42,075 nt of DNA, taken from an uncultured Bacteroidales bacterium. Lineage in GTDB: Bacteria; Bacteroidota; Bacteroidia; Bacteroidales; UBA932. A model generated the notes under the pieces. It was given only the letters and a program-made list of their open reading frames with translations. It made no database searches and had not been told where the DNA came from. Location of the stretch: positions 1 through 42,075 of the forward strand of contig CAJODQ010000015.1 of the NCBI GenBank assembly GCA_905233345.1. Direction: 5' to 3'. Both the position numbers and the translations under genes were made by a program. This document shows, piece by piece, positions 13,020-20,910 of this stretch (within the stretch, counting starts at the first letter, position 1; every line of letters begins with the position of its first letter).

Positions 13020-13907
13020 TTGAAAACAACGCAAATCGTCAAGTATGTATTCCGGGCTCTGCTCGGAATACTTTTTTTATTGTCGGCCACGTCCAAGCTG
13101 ATCGGGATCGATGATTTCGAAATGTACCTGTTCAGTTTCGGCTGGTTCCGGCTTGGCAGCTGCTACCTGCTGGCCCGCCTGGTGATTGCGGCGGAGTATA
13201 CCCTCGGCCTGCTGCTGATTGGCAATCTCCATCCCAAGTTGGCTTTCTGGGGCAGCCTGGCGATGCTGGGTGGTTTCTCGCTCTTCCTGCTGGGGCTGCT
13301 GGTCGCGGGGCGCAACGACAACTGCCACTGCTTCGGCGAATGGGTCGACCTCAACCCCACCCAATCCCTGCTCAAGAACGCCGGGATGCTGGTCCTGCTG
13401 TTGCTGAGCGCAGGTTTGGAGGCTTTCCGCGCGAAGCACAAAGGCCTGTGGCTGTCCCTGGCCTGCATCGTGCCGCTGGCCACGGTGCTGATCGTCTCGC
13501 CGCCCGACAACTGGCGCTACGACAGCTACGCCCGGCATGCGCTGGTCAACGAGCAGGCGCTGCAGGAAGCCCGCGAAGCGGAGATCCTGCCGGCCTCCGT
13601 GGCGGAGGGCGACAAGGTGGTATGCTTCTACAGTCTCAAGTGCCACTTCTGCAAGATGTCAGCCCAGAAGCTGGCGACGCTGCGCCAGCGGGGCGAATTC
13701 GCACAGGCGCCCGTCATCGTGATCTTCGGGCGCGGACAGGATACCAACACGGAGGCTTTCTTCGCTGAGACCGGCCTGGCACCCGACGAAGTGCATTTCA
13801 TCGAGCCCAACGATTTCCTCCGCATCACCAACGGCAGCTTTCCCGTCATCCTCGAGCTGCATGACGGTGCCGTCCTAAAAGCCTACAACTACAGAAATTT
13901 GCACTGA
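13020..13907 (+). CDS. DoxX/MauE-like membrane protein fused to a thioredoxin-like domain (TTG start)
   Basis: A 295-aa fusion protein. Residues 1-145 form about four membrane helices of the DoxX/MauE type and include the pair Cys102-x-Cys104 in NCHCFGEW. A further hydrophobic segment (LWLSLACIVPLATVLIV) precedes a C-terminal thioredoxin-like domain with a CxxC at Cys208/Cys211 (KCHFCKM). This architecture resembles systems in which a membrane quinone-linked protein supplies oxidising or reducing equivalents to a soluble thiol protein. Start: TTG at 13020, 1 nt after the previous stop. The next in-frame ATG (around residue 36) would delete the first helix, and no ATG or GTG lies upstream. The upstream neighbour is a Cys-rich lipoprotein and the downstream genes are an rSAM/lipoprotein pair. 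Confidence 0.82.
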   Translation: MKTTQIVKYVFRALLGILFLLSATSKLIGIDDFEMYLFSFGWFRLGSCYLLARLVIAAEYTLGLLLIGNLHPKLAFWGSLAMLGGFSLFLLGLLVAGRNDNCHCFGEWVDLNPTQSLLKNAGMLVLLLLSAGLEAFRAKHKGLWLSLACIVPLATVLIVSPPDNWRYDSYARHALVNEQALQEAREAEILPASVAEGDKVVCFYSLKCHFCKMSAQKLATLRQRGEFAQAPVIVIFGRGQDTNTEAFFAETGLAPDEVHFIEPNDFLRITNGSFPVILELHDGAVLKAYNYRNLH

Positions 13908-13959
13908 GCGACGCAATATTCCGCACTTTTTTGCATCTTTATAGTGTAAAAAGAAAATT

Positions 13960-14451
13960 ATGCCCCTCCACAAACCCAAACGCATCGGCTTTTTCGCCAT
14001 GCTGCTCGCCCTGCTGGGCATCGGCGGCTGCGGCGAAATCAACTCGGATCCTGAAGGTCTCAATAACATGTGCATGTACGGTACACCCACGGCCCATTAT
14101 TCCGTAAAGGGCCAGGTGACTGATACACAGGGAAATCCGATACCCAACATCAACGTTTCCTTCTATGGCATCTACTACGGAAGCCCCGGTACCCAAGCCG
14201 GCGTTGATCCGTTCGGGGTCAATCTCAAGACCGACAGCAAGGGCGTGTATGAATGGGACAGCCAGCATTTCCCCTATCCACAGGTACGGGTCTTGTTTGA
14301 CGACACGGACGGCCCGGCGAACGGCGGTGAATTCGAAAGCGAGAACACCCTCGTGAACATCACCTTCGTCAAAGACAAGAAAGACAAAAATGTCTGGAAC
14401 TCCGGGAATGCCAAGATCGACATCCCGACCATCAAACTGAGAAAGAAATGA
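13960..14451 (+). CDS. Putative lipoprotein of the rSAM/lipoprotein system
   Basis: A 163-aa predicted lipoprotein (signal with basic n-region KPKR, lipid Cys24 in GIGGC). The conserved segment CMYGTPTAHY (residues 38-47) follows, then a carboxypeptidase-regulatory-like beta sandwich (VKGQVTDTQGNPIPNINVSFYG) ending with a basic tail. I recognise this as the Bacteroidota family that pairs with a dedicated radical SAM enzyme (TIGR04134 as I recall it). The partner is the next gene, overlapping by 4 nt (ATGA). The function and the nature of any modification are unknown. Candidate modified residues lie in the conserved MCMYGTPTAHY stretch, which is inference. Confidence 0.88.
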   Translation: MPLHKPKRIGFFAMLLALLGIGGCGEINSDPEGLNNMCMYGTPTAHYSVKGQVTDTQGNPIPNINVSFYGIYYGSPGTQAGVDPFGVNLKTDSKGVYEWDSQHFPYPQVRVLFDDTDGPANGGEFESENTLVNITFVKDKKDKNVWNSGNAKIDIPTIKLRKK

Positions 14452-15524
14452 CGGGTAAGCACGTCGGCCCCGTCAAGCGCGCGAAACTCGAACTTTTCGC
14501 GAAACTGCAGGACAAGCGCATCGAAGCGCACCAGCTCCGGCAGCTTTTCTGGGAGTGTACGCTGCGCTGCAACGCGGCGTGCCTGCATTGCGGCAGTGAC
14601 TGCCGGGTAAGTTCCGAATTCAAGGACATGCCCGCCGCCGATTTCCTGCGGGTCATCGATTCCCTCACCCCGCACGTCGATCCACACACCACTTTCATCA
14701 TCTTCACGGGCGGCGAGCCGCTCATGCGGCGAGACCTCGAAAAGGTGGGCCGGGCGCTCTACGACCGCGAGTATCCCTGGGGCATGGTGACCAACGGCGT
14801 GCTGCTCGACCGCCGGCGTTTCGACGCGCTCCTGGCCAGCGGCATCCACACCGCCACGGTCAGCCTCGACGGTTTCAAAGAGGAACACACCTGGCTTCGC
14901 GGCCATCCGCAGGCCTTCGAGAACGCCTCGAACGCCATCCGGATGATGGCGCAGGAGCCCGGTTTCATCTTCGACGTGGTGACCTGCGTCAACCAGCGCA
15001 GTCTCCCCCGCCTCGCTGAATTCAAGGAGTATCTCATTTCGCTCGGTGTCCGCGCTTGGCGCATCTTCACCATCTTCCCGGTGGGGCGTGCGAAGCAATA
15101 TCCGGAGCTCCAGCTCAGCAACGAGCAGTTTACGCAAGTCATGGATTTCATCGTGGCTACGCGCAAGGAGGGTCGCATCGCGCTGAACTTTGCCTGCGAG
15201 GGCTTCCTGGGTGGCTTCGAAAACGAAGTCCGGGACTCGTTCTACCACTGCGAGGCCGGCGTATCGGTGGCCTCGGTCCTGGCCGACGGCTCTATCTCCG
15301 CCTGCCCGAGCATCCGCTCGAAATTCTACCAGGGCAACATCTACCAGGATGATTTCTGGACGGTCTGGAACAATCGTTTCGAGATGTACCGCGACCGCAA
15401 CTGGGCCCGCCAGGGCCTCTGCGCCGACTGCAAGATGTTCCGCTACTGCCGCGGCAACGGCATGCATCTCCACGACGAGGAAGGCAAACTCCTTGTCTGT
15501 CATTACAACCGCTTGGTCAAATAA
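14448..15524 (+). CDS. Radical SAM/SPASM-type enzyme of the rSAM/lipoprotein system
   Basis: A 358-aa radical SAM protein. The [4Fe-4S] motif CNAACLHC gives Cys41, Cys45 and Cys48, and TGGEP (87-91) is the SAM amino-group site. The C-terminal part matches the SPASM pattern: Cys268-x12-Gly281-x4-Cys286, then Cys325-x2-Cys328-x5-Cys334 and Cys351. The Cys normally four residues after Cys334 is glycine (Gly338), so one auxiliary-cluster ligand differs from the textbook pattern. It belongs to the family I know as TIGR04133, always next to the lipoprotein encoded just upstream. It acts in the cytosol, so any modification would precede export of the lipoprotein. Substrate and reaction are undescribed as far as I know. 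Confidence 0.9.
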   Translation: MTGKHVGPVKRAKLELFAKLQDKRIEAHQLRQLFWECTLRCNAACLHCGSDCRVSSEFKDMPAADFLRVIDSLTPHVDPHTTFIIFTGGEPLMRRDLEKVGRALYDREYPWGMVTNGVLLDRRRFDALLASGIHTATVSLDGFKEEHTWLRGHPQAFENASNAIRMMAQEPGFIFDVVTCVNQRSLPRLAEFKEYLISLGVRAWRIFTIFPVGRAKQYPELQLSNEQFTQVMDFIVATRKEGRIALNFACEGFLGGFENEVRDSFYHCEAGVSVASVLADGSISACPSIRSKFYQGNIYQDDFWTVWNNRFEMYRDRNWARQGLCADCKMFRYCRGNGMHLHDEEGKLLVCHYNRLVK

Positions 15525-15533
15525 CGCCCGTAG

Positions 15534-15686
15534 CGGCTTGTACGACCAGGCGCGGGTGGTGATTTGCTTGGAGGAACCTAAGCACCCGCGCTTGATAGCG
15601 GGAGGGGCCCATGCATGGCATGGGAGGGAGACGAGCGGAGCGAGTCGGTCCGACAAGCAAACACCAGAGCGCCCAAGTACAAGCCG
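15534..15686 (-). repeat. Intergenic structured repeat, copy A (minus orientation)
   Basis: A 153-bp element bounded by a perfect 10-bp terminal inverted repeat CGGCTTGTAC/GTACAAGCCG (15534-15543, 15677-15686). Inside are a 9-bp stem (15550-15558 with 15583-15591) and a 7-bp stem (15608-15614 with 15618-15624). Its reverse complement aligns along almost its whole length with the element at 18261-18402, including identical blocks of 16 and over 20 bp. No open frame is credible. It fills most of the gap between the rSAM gene and the lysA promoter. Confidence 0.8.
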
Positions 15687-15708
15687 ATCGTATTTACATG
15701 AATTTTTG

Positions 15709-15716
15709 TATCTTTG
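15709..15716 (+). promoter_or_regulatory. -7 box for lysA
   Basis: TATCTTTG followed by CCGG, 28 nt upstream of the lysA ATG. No obvious TTG is found about 20 bp upstream, so support is from the -7 box and position only. Confidence 0.5.
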
Positions 15717-15744
15717 CCGGATATATTAAAAATATTAGGACGGC

Positions 15745-16902
15745 ATGATTACAAAACAGCAGGTTGAAGCCTTCGGTTCGATCGAGACTCCCTTCTATTT
15801 TTACGACATGGATCTCCTGCGCCAGACACTTGACACCTATAAGGCGCAGATCGACAAGTATGGTTACAACGCACACTATGCGCTGAAAGCCAACGCCAAC
15901 GACCGCATCCTCGACACCATCCGCAGCTACGGCCTCGGCGCCGACTGCGTGAGCGGCAACGAGGTGAAGCTCGCCGTGCGCTCCGGTTTCGACCCGCAGA
16001 AAGTCGTGTTCGCCGGTGTCGGCAAATCCGACAAGGAGATCAAGGCCGCCCTGCGTGCCGGCATCTTCAGTTTCAACTGCGAGAGCGTGCCCGAAATCAA
16101 GATCATCAACGACCTGGCGGCCGGTATGGGCAAAAAAGCCCGCATCTCGATCCGCGTCAACCCCGACATCGACGCCCACACCCACAAATACATCAGCACC
16201 GGCCTGAAAGAGAACAAGTTCGGCATCAGCCCCTGGGCCTTCCAGGAAGTCGCCAGGCTGCTGAGCTGCTGCAAAAACATCGAGTTCCTCGGCCTGCACT
16301 TCCACGTGGGTTCGCAGATCACCGAACTGCCGGTGTTCGCGCTCCTGTGCCGTCGCATCGAAGAGCTGCAGAAGTGGTTCATCGAGCACGAGATTCCCAT
16401 CCGCAACCTCAACCTCGGCGGCGGCCTGGGCATCAATTACCAGGACCCGAACGGCGACCCGGTCGCGCATTTCGAAGATTATTTCAACATCATCCACAAG
16501 CACCTCGTGGTCCGTCCCGGACAGAACGTCCACTTCGAGCCGGGCCGCGCCCTCGTAGGCCAGTGCGGCCACCTCATCAGCCGCGTGCTCTACGTGAAGG
16601 TGGGCCGCGAGAAGAAATTCGCCATCCTCGATGCCGGCATGAACGACCTCATCCGCCCCGCCCTTTACCAGGCATACCACGACATTGAAAACCTCACGTC
16701 AACGGGCCGGAAACTGCGCTACGACGTGGTGGGCCCCGTGTGTGAATCGAGCGACTGTTGGGGCACCCGGCGCATGATCAGCGCCTGCAAGCGCGGCGAC
16801 CTCTTCGCCATCCACTCCGCCGGCGCCTACGGCCAGGTGATGGCCATGAAATACAACCAGCGGGATCTGGCGAAGGCCGTGTATTCCGACGATTTGAAGT
16901 AG
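15745..16902 (+). CDS. lysA: Diaminopimelate decarboxylase
   Basis: A 385-aa fold-type III PLP enzyme. It decarboxylates meso-diaminopimelate to lysine, the last step of lysine synthesis. PLP lysine is Lys48 in HYALKANAN. Other hallmarks are the HVGSQI segment, the phosphate-binding NLGGGLGINY loop, EPGRALVG, and the GPVCESSDCWG motif supplied across the dimer. The length matches the Bacteroidota enzyme. An arginine or carboxynorspermidine decarboxylase is possible in this superfamily, but the CESSD motif context and compact length favour LysA. It is preceded by repeat copy A and its own -7 box; ffh follows after 21 nt and may be co-transcribed. Confidence 0.93.
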   Translation: MITKQQVEAFGSIETPFYFYDMDLLRQTLDTYKAQIDKYGYNAHYALKANANDRILDTIRSYGLGADCVSGNEVKLAVRSGFDPQKVVFAGVGKSDKEIKAALRAGIFSFNCESVPEIKIINDLAAGMGKKARISIRVNPDIDAHTHKYISTGLKENKFGISPWAFQEVARLLSCCKNIEFLGLHFHVGSQITELPVFALLCRRIEELQKWFIEHEIPIRNLNLGGGLGINYQDPNGDPVAHFEDYFNIIHKHLVVRPGQNVHFEPGRALVGQCGHLISRVLYVKVGREKKFAILDAGMNDLIRPALYQAYHDIENLTSTGRKLRYDVVGPVCESSDCWGTRRMISACKRGDLFAIHSAGAYGQVMAMKYNQRDLAKAVYSDDLK

Positions 16903-16923
16903 AAGAAAAAGCAAGGAAAAGAT

Positions 16924-18255
16924 ATGTTTGAGAACCTGACAGACAGGCTGGAAAAATCGTTCCGCCTCATCAAAGGACAAGGCCGTATCACGGAGGTCAA
17001 CATCTCCGAGACCATGAAGGACGTGCGCAAGGCACTCCTCGACGCCGATGTCAGCTATAAGATTGCCAAGAATTTCTGCGACGAGGTCAAACAGAAGGCC
17101 ATCGGCCAGGACGTGCTCAAGGCCGTCCGACCGGAGCAGATGATGGTCAAGATCGTCCACGACGAACTCGTGGACCTCATGGGCAGCGAGGCCTCCGACA
17201 TCAACGTTAAAGGCAATCCGGGCATCGTGCTGGTGGCTGGTCTGAACGGTTCCGGTAAGACCACCTTCTGCGGCAAGCTGGCACTCTATCTCAAGAGCAA
17301 GCGCAACATGAAGGTCCTGGTGGCCGCCTGTGATACCTTCCGTCCGGCCGCCATTGAGCAGTTGAAGACGCTCTGCGGGCAGATCCAGGTCGATTGCTAC
17401 ACGGAAGATGGGGTCAAGGACCCGATCCAGATTGCACAGAACGCCATCAAGAAAGCCAAGGCTGAAGGTTATTCGGTGGTCATCATCGATACCGCCGGCC
17501 GTCTGGCCGTGGACCAGGAGCTCATGGACGAGATCTCCGCCCTGCACAAGGCGGTCAACCCCACCGAGACGCTGTTCGTGGTGGATGCCATGACCGGTCA
17601 GGATGCTGTAGAGACGGCGAAGACCTTCAACGATTATCTCGATTTCGACGGCGTGGTGCTCACCAAGATGGACGGTGACACACGCGGTGGTGCGGCACTC
17701 TCGATCAAAGCGGTCGTGGGCAAGCCCATCAAATTCGTCTCCTCGGGCGAGAAGATGGAAGCGCTCGACGTATTCTATCCGAAGCGTATCGCCGACCGCA
17801 TCCTGGGCATGGGCGACGTGGTCACGCTCGTCGAGAAGGCACAGGAGCAGTTCGACGAGGAAGAGGCGCGCAAGCTGCACAAAAAGATTGCCCGCGACCA
17901 GTTTACGCTGCAGGATTTCTACGATCAGATCCAGCAGATCAAGAAGATGGGCAACATCAAGGATCTGGCTTCGATGATTCCGGGCGTCGGCAAGGCGCTG
18001 CGCGACGTGGACATCGACAACGACTCGTTCAAGCAGACCGAAGCCATCATCCTGTCGATGACGCCTTTCGAACGGGAGAATCCGACCTACCTCAACGGCA
18101 GCCGCCGCAAGCGCGTCGCCGCCGGCAGCGGCACGACGATCGCTGACGTCAACCGTCTCCTGAAGCAGTTCGAAAGCACCCGCACGGTCATGAAGAAGAT
18201 GACGACCACCAATCCGATGGCCGCCCGTCTCATGAAGAAAAAGAAACGCCGCTAG
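16924..18255 (+). CDS. ffh: Signal recognition particle GTPase
   Basis: A 443-aa SRP54/Ffh protein. It binds 4.5S RNA and signal sequences and targets nascent membrane proteins to FtsY and SecYEG. The N domain is at the start (FENLTDRLEKSFRLIKG). The G domain has the P-loop GLNGSGKTT (106-114), DTFRPAA, DTAGRLAVD, TKMDGDTRGGAAL and the closing GEKM segment. The Met-rich M domain includes GNIKDLASMIPG and the RNA-binding RRKRVAAGSGTTIADVNRLLKQF. The protein ends in a basic tail. The sequence is complete and normal in length. It ends just before repeat copy B, facing convergent pdxB. Confidence 0.97.
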   Translation: MFENLTDRLEKSFRLIKGQGRITEVNISETMKDVRKALLDADVSYKIAKNFCDEVKQKAIGQDVLKAVRPEQMMVKIVHDELVDLMGSEASDINVKGNPGIVLVAGLNGSGKTTFCGKLALYLKSKRNMKVLVAACDTFRPAAIEQLKTLCGQIQVDCYTEDGVKDPIQIAQNAIKKAKAEGYSVVIIDTAGRLAVDQELMDEISALHKAVNPTETLFVVDAMTGQDAVETAKTFNDYLDFDGVVLTKMDGDTRGGAALSIKAVVGKPIKFVSSGEKMEALDVFYPKRIADRILGMGDVVTLVEKAQEQFDEEEARKLHKKIARDQFTLQDFYDQIQQIKKMGNIKDLASMIPGVGKALRDVDIDNDSFKQTEAIILSMTPFERENPTYLNGSRRKRVAAGSGTTIADVNRLLKQFESTRTVMKKMTTTNPMAARLMKKKKRR

Positions 18256-18260
18256 CGTTG

Positions 18261-18402
18261 CTTGCGCTTGGCGCTCTGGGCATTGCTTCTCGGACCGACG
18301 CTTCGCGTCTCCCTCCCATGCTGCGCATGGGCCCCTCCCGCTATCAACCGCGGGTGGTTAGGGTCCTCGAAGCAATATCCCACCCGCGCCTAAAAGCGCA
18401 AG
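18261..18402 (+). repeat. Intergenic structured repeat, copy B (plus orientation)
   Basis: A 142-bp element, the inverted counterpart of 15534-15686. Its own terminal inverted repeat is CTTGCGCTT/AAGCGCAAG (18261-18269, 18394-18402), different in sequence from that of copy A although the cores align. It also carries the stem CGCGGGTGG with CCACCCGCG and the CCCATGC/GCATGGG stem. It occupies the whole gap between the convergent ends of ffh and pdxB, so it may serve as a bidirectional terminator, though no T tract is evident. Confidence 0.78.
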
Positions 18403-19368
18403 TTATAACATATCATTGCGATAGGAATATTTGCTGCGCAGTTGTTCGAAGTTTTCCGGATGGCTGCGCAGTGCGGCATCATCACGCCAGATGTCGTAAG
18501 GGACTGTCGGGAGGGTGACGCCGGTGACGCAGAAGGTTTTCAGGGCGTCGATGCCGAAGGCCTCGCCGAGGGCGCGGACAACGGCGGTGGTGCCGTTCAT
18601 CTTGCCCTGGATGGAGTAGCCGGCGATGTGGGGTGTGGCGATGTCGGTGGCGGCGAGCAAGTCCCGGTTGATATTCGGTTCGTTTTTCCAGACGTCAATC
18701 ACGAGTTTGTCAAGTTTAGGTCGGGCGGCCAGCAGGGCGGCCTCGTCGACAACTTCGCCACGGGAGGCGTTGATGAAACTGGCGCCGGGCTTCAGGGCCG
18801 CAAAGAAGGCGGCATCCGCAAAGTCCCGGTTTTCAGGCCATAACGGAATATGCAGCGTCACCACGTCGGATTGAGCCAGCAGTTCGGGCAGCGGGGTGAA
18901 ACCGGCAGGTCCTTCCATGGCTTCGCGCGGCGGGTCGTTCAGGAGGACGTGCATACCAAGGCGCTGGCCAGCCTCTGCCACCAGCTTGCCCACATGCCCC
19001 ACTCCGATGACGCCCAGCGTGGCGCCGGGGCGGTCGAGGCTGAGTGTGTGCAGGGCAACGCGCACATATTGCGCGACGGCAGCAGCGTTACAGCCAGGCG
19101 CACTGGCGACGGTGATTCCGTGAGAGTCACAATAATCCCTGTCGATATGATCGGTGCCGATCGTCGCCGTGGCTACAAATCGGACGGCGGAGCCATCCAG
19201 CAGCGCCGCGTCGCAGCGGGTGCGCGTGCGGACGAGCAAAGCGACGGCATCATGCACGTCGGCGACGCCGATAGTTTTGCCTGGCAAAGCCCGGACCTCA
19301 AACCACGGGTCCAACACCCCTTCCAGGAAGGGAATGTCACGATCGACTACCAGGACAGGCCGTTGCAT
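18403..19368 (-). CDS. pdxB: 4-phosphoerythronate dehydrogenase
   Basis: A 321-aa D-2-hydroxyacid dehydrogenase of the PdxB branch. It oxidises 4-phosphoerythronate in DXP-dependent pyridoxal phosphate synthesis. The PdxB-type GCNAAAVAQYV motif follows TIGTDHID, and GVIGVGHVGKLV is the NAD-binding glycine loop. The catalytic triad is predicted as Arg203 (NASRGE), Glu230 (KNEPN) and His247 (TPHIAGYS). The C-terminal dimerisation region is shorter than in E. coli PdxB (about 378 aa), as is common in Bacteroidota. Its ATG directly abuts the stop of the DUF721 gene, so it is the third gene of a recF operon. A generic hydroxyacid dehydrogenase is the alternative. Confidence 0.88.
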   Translation of the reverse strand: MQRPVLVVDRDIPFLEGVLDPWFEVRALPGKTIGVADVHDAVALLVRTRTRCDAALLDGSAVRFVATATIGTDHIDRDYCDSHGITVASAPGCNAAAVAQYVRVALHTLSLDRPGATLGVIGVGHVGKLVAEAGQRLGMHVLLNDPPREAMEGPAGFTPLPELLAQSDVVTLHIPLWPENRDFADAAFFAALKPGASFINASRGEVVDEAALLAARPKLDKLVIDVWKNEPNINRDLLAATDIATPHIAGYSIQGKMNGTTAVVRALGEAFGIDALKTFCVTGVTLPTVPYDIWRDDAALRSHPENFEQLRSKYSYRNDML

Positions 19369-19665
19369 CTAGCTGAGTATGATCTGTTGGATATAGTCAC
19401 TCCCCAACTGCTTGTTCAGCTGGGTGCGGATGTCTTCGAGCTGGAACTGCAGGTGCGCGCGGACGACGGAAGACTTCATCTTGCAGGAAAGCACACCCGC
19501 GCGAAACGTGCGGCGGGAAGTATACTCCCCCAGCCGCAACTGGCCGATGGTCAGGGCGTCCCACATTCCGCAGATGCGGGCCTGCATGAGTCCCTCGCCC
19601 AGGTTGGATTCCTGCACGTAGGCGCTAATCGCCTCGCCGATGCTCTTGGTCTTCTCGCGTTTCAT
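19369..19665 (-). CDS. DUF721 (DciA-like) protein
   Basis: A 98-aa protein with a DUF721 domain: an N-terminal basic stretch MKREKTKSIGEAISAYV, a central WDALTIGQLRLGEYTSRRTFRAGVL, and C-terminal SSVVRAHLQFQLEDIRTQLNKQLG. Longer members of this family (DciA) load or regulate the replicative helicase DnaB, and DUF721 genes are commonly found beside recF. The start overlaps the recF stop by 4 nt (ATGA), and its stop abuts the pdxB start. A role in replication or helicase handling is inferred from family and neighbourhood; this short form has little beyond the core domain. Confidence 0.85.
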   Translation of the reverse strand: MKREKTKSIGEAISAYVQESNLGEGLMQARICGMWDALTIGQLRLGEYTSRRTFRAGVLSCKMKSSVVRAHLQFQLEDIRTQLNKQLGSDYIQQIILS

Positions 19666-20756
19666 TCGGCCATGACCCTCCCCGCTTCCACGTGATAGCT
19701 GCGGACGTCGGCATCGATGCCGCGCGACACACTTTCCAAGCGCACTTTATTGCTGTCGGTCAGGAAAATCTGGCCAAAATCGAGGGTCGACACCAGTTTC
19801 AGCAGGTTCTCCACGCGCTGCATGTCGAGCTTGTCGAACACGTCATCGAGCAGGAGGATGGGCGTTTGCCCGCAACTCTCCTGCACGAAACGGAACTGCG
19901 CCATCTTCATGGCCAGGAGGAAACTCTTCTGCTGCCCCTGCGAGCCGCAGCGCCGCAGCGGATGGCCGTCGATCCGGAAGAGCAGGTCGTCGCGCTGGAT
20001 GCCTGCCGTAGTATAGCGCAGCACGCGCTCCTTCTCCGCTTCGCGGGCGAACACGACGTCGAGCGGATCTTCGTCCAAATCAGAACGATACGCCACATCC
20101 ACCGCCTCACGTCCTTCGGAGAGCTGTGCGTAAAAACCCTGGATGAGCGGGCGGAGCCGGTCGCAGAGATTTTTGCGGGCGGCGTGCACATAGTCCGCAT
20201 GGGGCACCATGCGCTCGGAGATCGTGTCCAGCAGGGCCGGTGCGGTCAGTTCGGCTTTGAGCAGCTTGTTGCGCTGCAGAAGCAACTGGTTGTAAGCCTG
20301 GATATGCTGGAGATACGGACGGTCGATCTGCGAAAGGATGAAATTGAGGTATTTGCGCCGGTCCTCCCCGGCGTCGTTGATCAGCGCACTGTCGAGCGGC
20401 GACACCATCACGATGGGCAGCAGCCCGATGTGCTCCGAGAAACGCGCGTAGTTCTTGGCCCCGCGGCGGAATACCTTCTCCCCGCCCCGGCGCACCGACG
20501 CCGCGATTTTCTCTTCCGTACCGCCCTCCATCCGGTAGAAGCCGCAGAGCGTGGCTTCCTCCGCGCCATAGGCATAAACGTACTGGTCGGACGTCGAGAA
20601 ATAGCTCTTGGTCATTGACAAATAATACACTGCGTCGAGCAGATTGGTCTTGCCGGCGCCGTTGCTGCCATAGATATAGTTGACCTTGGGCGAGAAGCTC
20701 ACGTCCGCCTCGGCAATATTCTTGAAATCGTGCAGGATGATTCTGTTTAAAAACAT
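19662..20756 (-). CDS. recF: DNA replication and repair protein RecF
   Basis: A 364-aa SMC-like ATPase. It acts in single-strand gap repair, helping to load RecA with RecO and RecR. The N-terminus MFLNRIILHDFKNI is typical of RecF; Walker A is GSNGAGKT (30-37), and the signature and Walker B region reads QKSFLLAMKMAQF...ILLLDDVFDKLD. Start choice: an in-frame ATG at 20804 would add 16 residues, but the only -7 box (20773-20780) lies inside that extension and the family starts at MFLN, so ATG 20756 is preferred. It overlaps the DUF721 gene by 4 nt. It is divergent from the TPR gene. Confidence 0.94.
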   Translation of the reverse strand: MFLNRIILHDFKNIAEADVSFSPKVNYIYGSNGAGKTNLLDAVYYLSMTKSYFSTSDQYVYAYGAEEATLCGFYRMEGGTEEKIAASVRRGGEKVFRRGAKNYARFSEHIGLLPIVMVSPLDSALINDAGEDRRKYLNFILSQIDRPYLQHIQAYNQLLLQRNKLLKAELTAPALLDTISERMVPHADYVHAARKNLCDRLRPLIQGFYAQLSEGREAVDVAYRSDLDEDPLDVVFAREAEKERVLRYTTAGIQRDDLLFRIDGHPLRRCGSQGQQKSFLLAMKMAQFRFVQESCGQTPILLLDDVFDKLDMQRVENLLKLVSTLDFGQIFLTDSNKVRLESVSRGIDADVRSYHVEAGRVMAE

Positions 20757-20772
20757 GTGTAAATCTTCTGCA

Positions 20773-20780
20773 CAAATATA
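20773..20780 (-). promoter_or_regulatory. -7 box for the recF operon
   Basis: TATATTTG on the minus strand matches TAnnTTTG and lies 16 nt before the preferred recF start at 20756. It supports that start and rules out the longer frame. No clear -33 TTG is seen. Confidence 0.5.
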
Positions 20781-20790
20781 CAAATTAATA

Positions 20791-20820
20791 TTGGCGTTTC
20801 CCATTTTTGTTGTAAATTTG
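20791..20820 (+). promoter_or_regulatory. Promoter for the TPR-yebC-mmd run
   Basis: TTG (20791-20793) and TAAATTTG (20813-20820) are spaced by 19 bp and followed by CGG. The leader to the ATG at 20911 is about 85 nt, longer than most here. It is A-rich towards the start codon and I see no riboswitch in it. Confidence 0.62.
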
Positions 20821-20910
20821 CGGATTGCGTGTAATATCGCAAAAACGCGCCCAAATTGCTGTTTGAGCGGATTTTAACGGAAACAAAATACAAAAACAAT
20901 AAAAAGTAAA

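Noticed and set aside
20757-20804. Longer RecF start at 20804
   Set aside because: The extension is not RecF-like and contains the promoter -7 box; ATG 20756 gives the canonical N-terminus.
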